Assembly: GCA_951813015.1 (NCBI GenBank)
Contig: CATOTG010000008.1
Coordinates: 1-64,000, forward strand
From: an uncultured Thermoanaerobaculia bacterium
GTDB taxonomy: Bacteria; Acidobacteriota; Thermoanaerobaculia; Multivoradales; Multivoraceae
DNA length: 64,000 nt
Direction of reading: 5' to 3'
The position numbers and the translations under genes are program-made. The notes beneath the pieces were generated by a model. The model saw only the letters and a program-made list of their open reading frames with translations. It had not been told where the DNA came from and searched no databases. This document shows, piece after piece, positions 28,855 to 38,531 of the stretch (the first letter of the stretch is position 1; every line of letters begins with the position of its first letter).

Positions 28855-29700
28855 TCAGCCGAAGATCGCCTCCAGGCGGGCTCGCATGACCCGAGGGTCG
28901 ACGTCGACTCCCGTCCAGTAGCGGATCCCGTCGACTCCCTGGTTGACGAGCATGCCGAGGCCGTCGAGCACCGTGCAGCCGCGCTTCGCCGCCGCCTGAA
29001 GCAGGTTCGTCTTCGGGGGGTTCGGAATCACGTCGGCGACCACCATCGCGGGCAGGAGCGTGCCGGTGTCGAACGGCAGTTCCGCGTCGACATGCGGGAA
29101 CAGACCGATCGAGGTCGCGTTGATCAGGAGGTCGACCGCCGCGGAGACCCGGTAGACGCCGCGCCAGGGTTCGAACCGGGCGCGGGTCGCGGTGTGGCTG
29201 CCGATGTGCGCCGCGAGTTCCTCACCGCGTTCGCTCGTCCGATTGACGACAGTGATCGAGCTGGCCCCGGCCAGGGCGAGTTCGACCGCGATCGCCCGAG
29301 CGGCGCCGCCGGCGCCGAAGATCAACGCCCGCTTTCCGGCCGCTGGCGTGATTTCTTCGAGGGAGCGGAGGAAGCCCTTGCCGTCCGTGTTCTGGCCGAT
29401 GAAGCGGCTTTCGTCGTCACGGACGACGCAGTTCACTGCCCCGATCAGGCGGGCCGACTCGCCGAGTCCGTCGAGGTGCTCGATCACGGCGACCTTGTGC
29501 GGGAGCGAGCAGTTGAAGCCTGCCCAGCCCATCGCGCGGGCGCCAGCGACCGCGTCGGCCAGCAGATCGGGCGGCACTTCGCAGTTCAGGTAGCGCCAGT
29601 GCAAACCGTGATGACGGAATGCCGCCTCGACCATCTCCGCGGTCGGGTTCTCGGCCGCCGGGTCGGCGAAGGAACCGACGATGCCTGGAAGAAAGTCCAC
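28855..29700 (-). CDS. aroE: Shikimate dehydrogenase
   Basis: A 281-residue NADP-dependent enzyme that reduces 3-dehydroshikimate in aromatic amino-acid synthesis. Seen: substrate-site NCSLPHK with its catalytic Lys, NTDGKGFLRSL with the catalytic Asp, nucleotide loop FGAGGAARAI, and the NRT (NADP-preference) motif after the next strand. The start is a GTG at 29700 (DFLPGIVGSF). It stands alone, with the R-M gene convergent. Confidence 0.93.
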   Translation of the reverse strand: MDFLPGIVGSFADPAAENPTAEMVEAAFRHHGLHWRYLNCEVPPDLLADAVAGARAMGWAGFNCSLPHKVAVIEHLDGLGESARLIGAVNCVVRDDESRFIGQNTDGKGFLRSLEEITPAAGKRALIFGAGGAARAIAVELALAGASSITVVNRTSERGEELAAHIGSHTATRARFEPWRGVYRVSAAVDLLINATSIGLFPHVDAELPFDTGTLLPAMVVADVIPNPPKTNLLQAAAKRGCTVLDGLGMLVNQGVDGIRYWTGVDVDPRVMRARLEAIFG

Positions 29701-29770
29701 GATGCAGCCAGGAAGTACTCGATCGTTGGCAGGACGTTCATGTCCCGGCGGGCTTTGGGCGCCCTCAGGG

Positions 29771-29797
29771 GCCTTTGGGGGCCTTTGGGGGCCTCGG
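29771..29797. repeat. 10-bp tandem repeats GCCTTTGGGG
   Basis: Two exact copies and one diverged copy of a 10-bp unit upstream of aroE. No gene overlaps. Confidence 0.6.
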
Positions 29798-29847
29798 GAG
29801 CATAGTGTAGGCAGTCGCCGGGCGGAATCGACAGAGGGGAGGCCAGA

Positions 29848-30109
29848 ATGGACGCACGCTTCGCATTCGCGCTTCTGATCTTTGGCGGTAGCCGCCTGTG
29901 GGGGCCAACAGTGGAATCTTCAGGCGCCCTACGGACCTGTATGGGAAGAAGAGTGGACGATTCGCGACCAGGAGGACCTGCGGCAGAAACTGCCGTCGAG
30001 GTACGCGGCCTACGAGGAAACCGCGGCGCGTGTGATGGTGGCGCCGAGCCTGGCGACGCTGGCGGAAATCGGCCCGACCCGAGCGGAAGAGCGACCGGAA
30101 AGCGAGTAG
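29848..30109 (+). pseudogene. Small lipoprotein gene with a one-base frameshift in its signal peptide
   Basis: An ATG at 29848 after GGGGAGG starts MDARFAFALLI. The frame then shifts by one base near 29880, and the other frame reads LAVAACGGQQWNLQAPYGPV and continues to a stop at 30109. Removing one T from GATCTTTGG gives a perfect lipoprotein signal ending LAVAAC and a protein of 86 residues rich in charge. It ends 12 nt before the carboxylase gene. Function unknown. It is either a recent pseudogene or a sequence error. Confidence 0.55.
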
Positions 30110-30121
30110 AGTAAGCGGTTT

Positions 30122-33100
30122 ATGACGATTCTGCTCAAGAGTCAGGCGCAACCTTCTCGGGGAGAGGTCGACCCTTTGTTCCGCGACGCGGAGCAGCGGG
30201 CGCGGGCCTTTTCGTTGTTTCCGGAGTCCCGTGATCCGCATGTCGCCGCCGGCAGCGGCCGGATCGCCGGTCTGATCTCCGACCGGCGCATTCGCCGCAC
30301 GCTCAGGAGCCTCGCCGTCCTCGAGGTCGACGAGTACATTCGCCGTACGGTTGCCCCCGCCGAAGACCCGGGCCGCGTCGGCGCCGGGGAGGTCCTGGCC
30401 GCGACGAGTTGGGACCTGGTGGAGGAGCGCCGCCACGGTCCTCTGTACTCGGCCGTGTTCGAGACGGAAATCGAGGGCCGGCGGCGCCGGTTCGGCGTTC
30501 TCGCCCAGGAACGTTGTGTGCAGAACGGCGTGTGGACGCCGGAGCACCACAGCCTGGCGGTCGGCGTGATTCGCTCCTGGGCGGGTCGCAACCTCCCCAT
30601 CGTCGCCTTGATGGACACGCCGGGAGCGGACGCGGGCGAGCTGGCGAATCGCGGCAACCAGGCTCACGCGATCTCGCGGCTGATCGCGGAGATGGCTCAG
30701 CTTCACGCGCCGACGGTGGGCATCGTGCTCGGCAACGGCTACTCGGGCGGCGCCATCCCGTTGGCGACGACCAACGTGCTGCTCTCGGTGCGCGACGGTG
30801 TCTTCAACACGATCCAGCCCCGGGGCCTGGCGAACATCGTGCGCCGCTACGACTTGTCCTGGGAGGAGTGCGCGAAGGCGGTCGGCGTTTCGGCGTACGA
30901 GCTCTACGACCAGGGTTACCTCGACGGCGTGATCGACTTTGTTCCGGGCGAGGGCGGCGACCGGCTGTCCTGTTTCGAGAGGGCCGTGGCTTCGTCGATC
31001 GCGGTGGTGGAGCGGCGAGCGAAGACCTTCGTGCGCGACGAGCCGGCCGTGTTCGAGCACTACCGCCTGAATACGCGACGCTACGTCGATCCCTCACGCA
31101 GTCTGCGGGCCCTCGAGGAAGCGGCGCCGCTGTCGCGCCTGCGGAGTCCGGCGGAGCAGGTCAACATCTTCGGCGTCGCCTTTCGCTACCTGCGCTACCT
31201 GGGGTTGCGCCGGCGACTCACGTCGACCACCGTGTCCGGCTACGGTCGGCTGGCGGCGGCCGAGGTTCCCGCCGGGGCGGCCAAGGCGCGCCGGGACCGG
31301 CAACGCCGCCTGTCCTTCGAGCGCTGGTTCGAGAACCCGCTTGCCGTTCGGTACGACGACGTGCTCAACCGGACCTACAAGCGCTACGCCGCGGCCCGCG
31401 ACTCGCTGCACGAGGGGCGGGGCCGGCTCGCCTCGTTCCTGCTGGGCAGCCGCGAGTACCACTTCAATCGCGCTCGAGCCGAGCTGATGCTCGAGTTCGG
31501 CTTCCACCTGTACAACCAGTGGAAGGACGCGGCCGAGGACAACTTCGGTCGGTTGCTGGAGGTGATGCGCGTCGTCGAGGCGGAGGCGCTCAAGGCGCCG
31601 GCCTCGGAAGCTCCCCGGGGCGCCGCTGCGGATACCACGGACCTCACCGTGCTCGACGTGATTCTCCAGCCGCAGCTCCTGGCGCTGTTCCGGCGCGAGT
31701 GCGAGAACTTCATCTCTTTCGACCGGCTCTACGATCGCATCTTCCTGCACCTGCGAGAGATCGCGGCTGAAGCGCGGGAAGAGAACGTGATCGCCCGCGA
31801 GTCGGTTCACCTGTTGCTGCGCCACTCGTTGAACGCGGCGCTGGGCGAGCTGACGGCGGGACTCGATCCGGAGGAGGCCGCCGAGGCGGAGGCGCGGTTG
31901 CGCCGGCAGTTCCGTTCCTGGCTGCGGCACTTCTCCCGCCACCCCCGCCGGGGCCGGCTGCTCAAGTCCGTCGCGGAATGGAAGCGGCTGCAGATGCCCC
32001 GCATCTCCGAGCCGCTGTTCGGGCTGGTCACGTTCCTCTTCGAGCGCCTGCTGCCCAACTTCTACGAGGACGAGCAGGGGATCCGCGCCTACGACGGCCG
32101 CATTTCCCCGCGCAACATCGGCATCAAGGACTTCTGGAACCGGCTTGACGCGGCCTACCGCGATCTGCTGCTCGAAGACGTGCTGGCCGAGCAGAAGCGG
32201 AAGACGCCGCGGCGTCCCCAGGCCATCCTGGACCGCTTCTTCGTCGACGTGCAGGAGATCGAGCCGGACCGGATGACCGCCGATCCGGTGGGCTTCCCGG
32301 GGCTCCGGGTCTCGATCGAGCGGGCGCTTGAACAGGGAGTCACGCCGTGCGGAACGGTGGCGGCGCTGGCCCGGATCCGGACCGGCGCGGCGGGTGAGGC
32401 GGAGAGCGGTTCCGGGGGCAGCAGGGTCGGCGTTCTGGTCTCCAACCTCGCGTTCCAGGCCGGCTCGTTCGACATGGCGAGCGCGGAGAAGTTCTGCAAG
32501 CTTCTGCTGCGCTGCGCCGAGGAGCGGCTGCCGGTCGTGTGCTTCATCTCGTCCGGCGGCATGCTGACCAAGGAGGGCGCCGGCGCCCTGTTCTCGATGT
32601 CGATCGTGAACGATCGGCTGACGCGGTTCGTGCGCGACAACGAACTGCCGGTGATCTGTTTCGGCTACGGCGACTGCACGGGCGGCGCTCAGGCGAGCCT
32701 GGTGACCCACCCGCTGGTCCAGACCTACTACTTCTCGGGTACGAACATGCCGTTCGCCGGCCAGATCGTCGTGCCTTCTCACCTGCCGATGGCCTCGACG
32801 CTGTCGAACTACCTGGCCGAGGTCGAAGGTTCGATGGAAGGTCTCGTGCAGCATCCCTTTGGCGAGGATCTCGACGATCACCTGCGTCACGTCGATTCGC
32901 AGATTCCGGCGCCGGAGGAGACGGTCGAGGATGTTCTTCAGCGGCTCCTGGAGGAGGAGCGGCGGGTCGAGTTCCTGTCGGCGCGGCGGCGTCGGCGGGC
33001 GCCGGAAGCCGTCGAGCCCGCTCCGACCGTCGCTCCGCGCCCGGTGCGGCGGGCTCTGATCCATGCGCGGGGTTGCACCGCGACCAAGCTGGTGCGGGTC

Positions 33101-34777
33101 GCCCAGCGGTCCGGCGTGGAAGTTGTGCTGGTCCAGTCGGATCCCGATATCGAGTCGCCGGCGGCGGCGATGCTGCGGGAGCGCGACAGCCTGGTCTGCA
33201 TCGGCGGCAGCACCCCCGACGAGAGCTACCTGAACGCCCACTCGGTGATTCGGATCGCCGAGCGCGAAGAGGTCGACGCGCTTCATCCGGGGATCGGCTT
33301 CCTGTCCGAGAGCGCCTCGTTCGCCGACCTTTGCCGGGGCCACGGTCTGAACTTCATCGGCCCGACCGGCGAGGCGATGCGGCGGATGGGCAACAAGTCG
33401 AACGCTATCCAGACCGCGGTGCAGGTCGGTGTCCCGGTCGTGCCGGGCAGCGAGGGCGTCCTCACCGACGCGGACACGGCGCTCGAAGTGGCGGAATCGA
33501 TCGGTTTTCCGGTGATGCTCAAGGCGGTCCACGGCGGCGGCGGCAAGGGCATTCGCCGGGTCGACCGGGCGGAGGACTTCCGGGACGCGTTCGCGCAGAT
33601 CCGCATCGAGGCGGAGAGCGCCTTCGGCAACGCGGACTGCTACCTGGAGAAGTGCGTCGTCTCGCTTCGCCACGTCGAGGTCCAGGTGCTGTGCGACCAG
33701 CACGGAGCGGTGAGCGTTCTGGGCCTGCGCGATTGCAGCGTGCAGCGGAACAACCAGAAACTGATCGAGGAGTCGGGTTCCACCGCGCTGCCGGACACTC
33801 TGCGCGAGGAGAGTTTTCGCCATGCCGCCGCGATCTCCCGGCGGATCGGCTACGTGGGCGCGGGCACGGTGGAGTTCATCTTCGACCTGGAGGCGCAGAA
33901 GCTCTACTTCATGGAGATGAACACCCGCCTCCAGGTGGAGCATCCGGTGACCGAGGCGACGAGCGGTACGGACATCGTCAAGGCCCAGTTCGAGATCGCC
34001 GGCGGGTCGCGAGTCCCGGACTCTTCGGACGCCGAGAACGGCTACGCGATGGAGGTCCGGATCAACGCGGAACGGGTGGTCATCACGCCGGACGGGATCG
34101 ACCTGCTGCCGTCGCCGGGGACGGTTGGCCGCTGCGAGTTCCCGCAGCGCTCCGATATCGACGTCCTGGCGACGATCGACACGGGAACCGTGGTTTCGCC
34201 GTACTACGACAGCCTCGTGGCGCAGATCGTCTGTCGCGGCGAGGATCGCGCCGACACGATCGACCGCATTCGGTCCTACCTCGACGAGGTCACGATCGAG
34301 GGAGTCTGCACGAATCTCTCGTTGCTTCGCCGCGTGCTCGACGACGGACAGTTCCGTTCCGGCGAGTACGACACGCGGTACCTGCCGGGTTTTTTGGCCC
34401 GCATCGATGCCGGTGAGCTGGCCCGCGAAGTCGAGCGGTCCGCAGGCGTGTCCGCGACGATCGACCGGGCCGAGATCGAGATCGAGGGCAGCGACGAACT
34501 GAAGGTCAGCGCACCGTCCGGCGGCCTCTTCTATGCCGCTTCCTCTCCCAACGATCCGCCGTTCGTTCGCGTCGGCGACATCCTGGGCACGGAGAAGACC
34601 CTGGGCTTGATCGAGGCGATGAAGCTCTTCCGCCCGGTGTCCCTGTCGTCGATCGATTCCGGCGGCGATCTGTATCCCCGCGACGCCCGGTACGAGGTGA
34701 TGCGGGTCAACGCGGCGAACGGCCAGGTGGTGAACCAGGGCGATCTCCTGTTCGTCGTCAGGCCGGTCAGGGAGTGA
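30122..34777 (+). CDS. Single-chain biotin-dependent acyl-CoA carboxylase (CT-BC-BCCP order)
   Basis: A 1,551-residue protein with every part of an acetyl/acyl-CoA carboxylase. The AccA-like carboxyltransferase half is around residues 150-300 (LMDTPGADAGELANR, LGNGYSGGAIPLA). A helical region of about 400 residues follows. The AccD-like half is around 765-900 (SNLAFQAGSFDMASAEKF, ISSGGMLTKEGA). Biotin carboxylase is about 975-1430 (ATP loop GGGGKGIRR, MNTRLQVEHPVTE). The C-terminal biotinyl domain has EAMKLF, with Lys1501 as the biotin site. The protein carboxylates acyl-CoA, probably to malonyl-CoA for lipid synthesis, but the acyl substrate cannot be read. The ATG at 30122 follows the lipoprotein gene by 12 nt. 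Confidence 0.88.
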   Translation: MTILLKSQAQPSRGEVDPLFRDAEQRARAFSLFPESRDPHVAAGSGRIAGLISDRRIRRTLRSLAVLEVDEYIRRTVAPAEDPGRVGAGEVLAATSWDLVEERRHGPLYSAVFETEIEGRRRRFGVLAQERCVQNGVWTPEHHSLAVGVIRSWAGRNLPIVALMDTPGADAGELANRGNQAHAISRLIAEMAQLHAPTVGIVLGNGYSGGAIPLATTNVLLSVRDGVFNTIQPRGLANIVRRYDLSWEECAKAVGVSAYELYDQGYLDGVIDFVPGEGGDRLSCFERAVASSIAVVERRAKTFVRDEPAVFEHYRLNTRRYVDPSRSLRALEEAAPLSRLRSPAEQVNIFGVAFRYLRYLGLRRRLTSTTVSGYGRLAAAEVPAGAAKARRDRQRRLSFERWFENPLAVRYDDVLNRTYKRYAAARDSLHEGRGRLASFLLGSREYHFNRARAELMLEFGFHLYNQWKDAAEDNFGRLLEVMRVVEAEALKAPASEAPRGAAADTTDLTVLDVILQPQLLALFRRECENFISFDRLYDRIFLHLREIAAEAREENVIARESVHLLLRHSLNAALGELTAGLDPEEAAEAEARLRRQFRSWLRHFSRHPRRGRLLKSVAEWKRLQMPRISEPLFGLVTFLFERLLPNFYEDEQGIRAYDGRISPRNIGIKDFWNRLDAAYRDLLLEDVLAEQKRKTPRRPQAILDRFFVDVQEIEPDRMTADPVGFPGLRVSIERALEQGVTPCGTVAALARIRTGAAGEAESGSGGSRVGVLVSNLAFQAGSFDMASAEKFCKLLLRCAEERLPVVCFISSGGMLTKEGAGALFSMSIVNDRLTRFVRDNELPVICFGYGDCTGGAQASLVTHPLVQTYYFSGTNMPFAGQIVVPSHLPMASTLSNYLAEVEGSMEGLVQHPFGEDLDDHLRHVDSQIPAPEETVEDVLQRLLEEERRVEFLSARRRRRAPEAVEPAPTVAPRPVRRALIHARGCTATKLVRVAQRSGVEVVLVQSDPDIESPAAAMLRERDSLVCIGGSTPDESYLNAHSVIRIAEREEVDALHPGIGFLSESASFADLCRGHGLNFIGPTGEAMRRMGNKSNAIQTAVQVGVPVVPGSEGVLTDADTALEVAESIGFPVMLKAVHGGGGKGIRRVDRAEDFRDAFAQIRIEAESAFGNADCYLEKCVVSLRHVEVQVLCDQHGAVSVLGLRDCSVQRNNQKLIEESGSTALPDTLREESFRHAAAISRRIGYVGAGTVEFIFDLEAQKLYFMEMNTRLQVEHPVTEATSGTDIVKAQFEIAGGSRVPDSSDAENGYAMEVRINAERVVITPDGIDLLPSPGTVGRCEFPQRSDIDVLATIDTGTVVSPYYDSLVAQIVCRGEDRADTIDRIRSYLDEVTIEGVCTNLSLLRRVLDDGQFRSGEYDTRYLPGFLARIDAGELAREVERSAGVSATIDRAEIEIEGSDELKVSAPSGGLFYAASSPNDPPFVRVGDILGTEKTLGLIEAMKLFRPVSLSSIDSGGDLYPRDARYEVMRVNAANGQVVNQGDLLFVVRPVRE

Positions 34778-34867
34778 GCGGCGCCAGTTGGCCGGTGGGC
34801 ACGCCCGGTACGCACGCACAGGAAACCTGGAGCAATCCCTAACCCCCTTTGAGGTCGGCAACGGAGC

Positions 34868-35341
34868 TCACGACAGAACGTTGCGGAACAGGAGGACCAT
34901 CAGGGAGATGGTCGTGCCCGTGTAGAGCGTCAGGCCGATTCCGAGGAACCAGAGCATCAGCTTCAACCGCTCCTCCAGGCTGTCGATCCGCCCGTGCACT
35001 GCGGCGAACCCGCTTCTCATTTCCGTGCGTAGTTCGGCGATATCGTTCTGCGTTTCCGCGCGGAGTTCGGCGATCTCGTTCTTGACGCGTTCCTCCGAGG
35101 CTTCGAGGCGTGCGACGATCTCGCCGCGAAAGGCCTTGAACTCGCCTCGGAGACCGTCGACGCGCTCGTTGCGCAGCGCCACCTCGTTCTTCAACCCGGC
35201 GACGTCGGCCTGGAGCGTGCGCTGCTGAGCGGCGGTCCCGGTCACGTCGACCAACGTTTGAGCCTGTCTGTCATCGAAGCCGGCCTCCGTCAAGCTCCGC
35301 CTCGTGGCTGCCAGGTCCGACTCTACTACGGTCCTCTGCAT
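34868..35341 (-). CDS. Coiled-coil protein with a C-terminal membrane anchor (DUF1640-like)
   Basis: A 157-residue protein. The N-terminus TRRSLTEAGFDDRQAQTLVD resembles DUF1640/CCDC90-like proteins. A long coiled coil follows with repeats of the type EIAELRAET and DIAELRTEM. The C-terminal segment LMLWFLGIGLTLYTGTTISLMVLLF is one membrane helix or a hairpin. Function unknown; such small proteins are often found in accessory regions. Convergent with the carboxylase gene. Confidence 0.65.
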   Translation of the reverse strand: MQRTVVESDLAATRRSLTEAGFDDRQAQTLVDVTGTAAQQRTLQADVAGLKNEVALRNERVDGLRGEFKAFRGEIVARLEASEERVKNEIAELRAETQNDIAELRTEMRSGFAAVHGRIDSLEERLKLMLWFLGIGLTLYTGTTISLMVLLFRNVLS

Positions 35342-35562
35342 TGTACTGAACTCCCTTTCGCCTGGTCCTTGATGGGCTGGTCCCGGTCGGGTCTCTACTG
35401 GACCTTGACGAAATCCAGGGCCGGGAGTTGGAGCGGATGCCGACCAGGAGGCGGCGGACGACCGGCGTCGACCGGCGGACGCGGGTCGGCGGCGGCCGGT
35501 TCATGCTGATAGTTTGCCGTCTGGCCGACCCAGCCCGGAACCGGCCCCCGGGCCACGCCACG

Positions 35563-36858
35563 ATGCTGAACCGCCTCTTCCGCCTCGACCAGCACCGGAC
35601 AACGGCGAGGCGGGAGATCGTTGCCGGCGTGACGACCTACATGACGATGGCCTATGTCGCCGTCGTCAACCCGCAGATTCTCGGCGAGGCGGGGATGGAC
35701 CGCGGGGCGGTGTTCGTCGCCACCTGTCTATCGGCGGCGATCGCCAGCGCGGCGATGGGGCTGTACGCGAACTACCCGATCGCGCTCGCGCCCGGCATGG
35801 GCATCAATGCGTTCTTCACCTACGGCGTCGTGTTGGGGATGGGGCATCCCTGGCAGGTGGCCCTGGGCGCGCTGTTCATCTCCGGCATCTGCTTCGTCGT
35901 CATTTCCATGTTGCCGATCCGGACCTGGATGATGGACGCCTTTCCCCGTTCGCTCAAGATGGCCACGGCGGCCGGTATCGGGTTCTTGCTGGCGCTCATC
36001 GCGATGAGGAACGCCGGACTCGTCGTGACGAACGACGCGACTCTCGTCGGGCTTGGGGACGTGAAGTCCTGGAGCGTCGTGCTCGCGATCTTCGGGCTGG
36101 TGCTCATCGCGGGCCTCGATGCCCTGAAGAAGGGCGGAGCAGTGCTGATCGGCATCCTCGCGGTCACCGCGATCGGTCTGCTGGTCGGCGAAGCGAACTG
36201 GCAGGGCGCGGTCTCGGCGGTCCCCTCGCTGGCGCCGACGTTCGGTCAGCTCGACATCGGCGCCGCGTTCGACGCCGCGTTCTTCGGCATCATCTTCGCC
36301 TTCCTGTTCACCGATCTCTTCGACACGTCGGGCACGCTGATCGCGGTGGCGAAGGAGGGCGGACTGCTCGACCGGGAGGGCAACCTGCCGAGACTGCGGC
36401 ACGCCGTCGTCGTCGACGCCGGTGCGTCGGTGCTCGGTTCGCTCCTGGGTACGTCGTCGGTGACGAGCTACATCGAGAGCGCCGCGGGGGTGAAGGCCGG
36501 CGGTCGCACGGGGCTGGCCGCGGTTACCGTCTCGGCGCTGTTCCTGCTGACCCTCTTCCTGTCGCCGCTGGCGGCGACGATCCCGCCGTTCGCAACGGCG
36601 GCGGCCCTGCTCTTCGTGGCCAGCGTGATGATCCGGAACATGACGGAAATCGACTGGTCCGACGCGACGGAGTATGTTCCGGGGGTCGTTCTGGCGATCA
36701 CGATCCCGTTCAGCTTTTCGATCGCCCACGGCATCGCCGCCGGCTTCATCACCTACACGGCGATCAAGTTGCTGTCGGGCCGTTTCCGCCAGCTTCGGCC
36801 GGCCGTCGCGGTTCTCGCCGCCCTGTTCGTGGTCAAGATCGCCTTGTTGGGCGCCTGA
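35563..36858 (+). CDS. AzgA-type purine (adenine/guanine/hypoxanthine) permease
   Basis: A 431-residue inner-membrane permease of the NCS2/AzgA family. Family marks: TTARREIVAGVTTYMTMAYV at the start, APGMGINAFFTYGVV, FLFTDLFDTSGTLIAVAKEGG, and SSVTSYIESAAGVKAGGRTG. Around 12-14 membrane segments. The ATG at 35563 (MLNRLFRLDQH) is chosen over longer open frames because the family begins there. The gene runs into a homopurine tract before the next gene. Confidence 0.9.
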   Translation: MLNRLFRLDQHRTTARREIVAGVTTYMTMAYVAVVNPQILGEAGMDRGAVFVATCLSAAIASAAMGLYANYPIALAPGMGINAFFTYGVVLGMGHPWQVALGALFISGICFVVISMLPIRTWMMDAFPRSLKMATAAGIGFLLALIAMRNAGLVVTNDATLVGLGDVKSWSVVLAIFGLVLIAGLDALKKGGAVLIGILAVTAIGLLVGEANWQGAVSAVPSLAPTFGQLDIGAAFDAAFFGIIFAFLFTDLFDTSGTLIAVAKEGGLLDREGNLPRLRHAVVVDAGASVLGSLLGTSSVTSYIESAAGVKAGGRTGLAAVTVSALFLLTLFLSPLAATIPPFATAAALLFVASVMIRNMTEIDWSDATEYVPGVVLAITIPFSFSIAHGIAAGFITYTAIKLLSGRFRQLRPAVAVLAALFVVKIALLGA

Positions 36859-36893
36859 GAGAGAGAAAAAAAAAGAGAGAGAGAGGGGGGAGC
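36859..36893 (+). other. Homopurine tract between two genes
   Basis: About 35 bases without a pyrimidine: GA repeats, an A9 run, more GA repeats and a G6 run. It starts right after the permease stop and ends in the ribosome-binding region of the next gene. Confidence 0.8.
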
Positions 36894-36894
36894 G

Positions 36895-38097
36895 ATGGGA
36901 CGGACGAAGGGGCCTGGTCTTGCTCGTTTTCTGCTGGCGGCCTGCTTCGCGGCCCTGGCCGCGGCGCCCCTGGCGGCGCAGGCTGACCGCGCATGCGACG
37001 GCGAGGACCACCGCGCCCTCGATTTCCAGGTCGGTGACTGGCGCCTGGTCTCTGACGGCGAGGTGGTTGGCCAGAGCCGGGTCGAGAAGCTCGAAGAAGG
37101 CTGCCTGATCGCCGAGATCTGGTCGTTCGTGGACGGCCGCGCCGGCCGGACCTACAGTTTCCTTGACCGGGCCGCCGGCGTTTGGCGACGGTTCAGCGTC
37201 TCGAACCGCGGAGTCGTGGTCAAGTTGGCCGGCACGGTGGAGGCAGGCGAGTTGTTGCTGCGTGGCGAGCGCGTCTCTGCCGGCGGCGAGACGTCGAGAT
37301 GGCGCGAGCGCTGGGTTCCGGAAGCCGGCGGCCGAATCCGTCTGTCGGCAGGTGGTTCGGCCGCGCGAGGACGGGGCGATCGTGGCGGAGACGCTCTGTT
37401 CGATGGCTACTACGAACGTGTTGGACCAGCCGTCACCGAGGCGCTTGCGCCCGCTGCGTCGGTGGAGGCGGAGACGGTGGAGAACGAACCGCCCTCCGCG
37501 TCCCACAGCCCCGCGGCGTCTCCGGCGGAGGCTGAAAGCGTCGGGGCGCCGGTCGAGCTCGAACCGGCGCCGGCGGTCGCGGAATCCGAAGCGACGGCGC
37601 CGTCCGCGGGCGAAGTCACGCCGGCTTCGGCGCGCGCCGCCGATGCCGAGACGATCGAGCGGATCGCGATGGCGTCGCCCATGATGCTGCGACTGCCGAT
37701 GGGGTCGGTCGAGACGCTTCCCGGAGGCTACGCCTGGATCACGCGGGACACGGCGCCCTATCTGTGCGAGGGAGTCACGATCGAGCACCTGGAGGTCGGG
37801 CGGCGACAGCGACGCGGTCGGGTCGAACTCGAGGTGGAGCTTGCGGTTCATGGTCGCCAGGTCAGCCGGGCGGTTGAAGCTTCGGTCGAACTGCGTCGGT
37901 CCGGGCAGCCCGCGACTGAGGCCGTCGTTGCCTCGGGAAGTGCCTCCGGCCGCGTTGGGCGGAGCATCCCGGAACAGATTCAGTACGGCTCGGTGGCCGT
38001 CGTGGTCAGACTGTCGATGGACGTGGAGGTCTTCGACTCTGTCGTCGCGGACCCTGAGCGACCCGATCTCGTCATCACGCTTGCCGTCGGGAAGTGA
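36895..38097 (+). CDS. Secreted protein with a variable acidic linker, function unknown
   Basis: A 400-residue protein with a signal peptide (LLAACFAALAAAPLAAQA). The first domain (about 30-170) is beta-rich, with LDFQVGDWRLVSDGEVVG, as seen in small secreted proteins with a DUF1579-like FxxGxW pattern. Next is an Ala/Glu/Pro-rich linker (about 180-260). The C-terminal domain has YAWITRDTAPYLCEGVTIE and alternating beta strands. The strong purine-rich sequence GGGGGGAG before the ATG serves as ribosome-binding site. No enzymatic motif is seen. Confidence 0.6.
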   Translation: MGRTKGPGLARFLLAACFAALAAAPLAAQADRACDGEDHRALDFQVGDWRLVSDGEVVGQSRVEKLEEGCLIAEIWSFVDGRAGRTYSFLDRAAGVWRRFSVSNRGVVVKLAGTVEAGELLLRGERVSAGGETSRWRERWVPEAGGRIRLSAGGSAARGRGDRGGDALFDGYYERVGPAVTEALAPAASVEAETVENEPPSASHSPAASPAEAESVGAPVELEPAPAVAESEATAPSAGEVTPASARAADAETIERIAMASPMMLRLPMGSVETLPGGYAWITRDTAPYLCEGVTIEHLEVGRRQRRGRVELEVELAVHGRQVSRAVEASVELRRSGQPATEAVVASGSASGRVGRSIPEQIQYGSVAVVVRLSMDVEVFDSVVADPERPDLVITLAVGK

Positions 38098-38380
38098 GAG
38101 CGAAGAGGCGGATGGAGGAGGAGAGGTCCTCCGCGCGGGTAGCACTATGAGGGGTAGCAACCCAACCTTGACGAACTCGAAGATGGCTTCGGTCGCTTCT
38201 CCGGGGCAGATGACGTAGCCGACGGCGGCGGCCAGGACGAAGACGGCGATTACGCCCAGGATCCAAAGCGGCGAAGACCAGGCGCGCCCCGGAATCGAGG
38301 GTTGCGGAGGGCGTAGCGGAGGAGGTCTTCCTCAGACTCTTGAAGGCTTCGGGACGTTCCTGACGCTCCGCCTCGGTCAT
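38098..38380 (-). pseudogene. Decayed small membrane-protein gene
   Basis: An ATG at 38380 starts MTEAERQERPEAFKSL. The protein-like text then moves through two other frames: EEDLLRYALRNPRF, then PLWILGVIAVFVLAAAVGYV and EAIFEFVKVGLLPLIV. The last has a membrane helix. No single frame is intact, so this is probably a broken gene for a small one- or two-helix membrane protein. Low certainty. Confidence 0.3.
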
Positions 38381-38531
38381 TGGTCAAGAAGAGGCGGTTG
38401 CTGCTCCTGTTCGTCCGCAATGAAGACAGGCCGCTTCCCACGCAGCTTCCAAAGCGCCTCAAGACGGAAGTTGCCCGGCGGCCACGGGCGCGGGCGATTC
38501 CGGTCGGTTCCGGAGGCCGGACAGACGGACC

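Noticed and set aside
31094..34861. Very long minus-strand open frame opposite the carboxylase
   Set aside because: It is the antisense of a strongly recognised coding gene; long antisense frames are common in GC-rich DNA.
35728..38160. Long minus-strand frame over the permease and secreted protein genes
   Set aside because: Composition is Arg/Gln/His-rich with no domain; the plus-strand genes are well supported.
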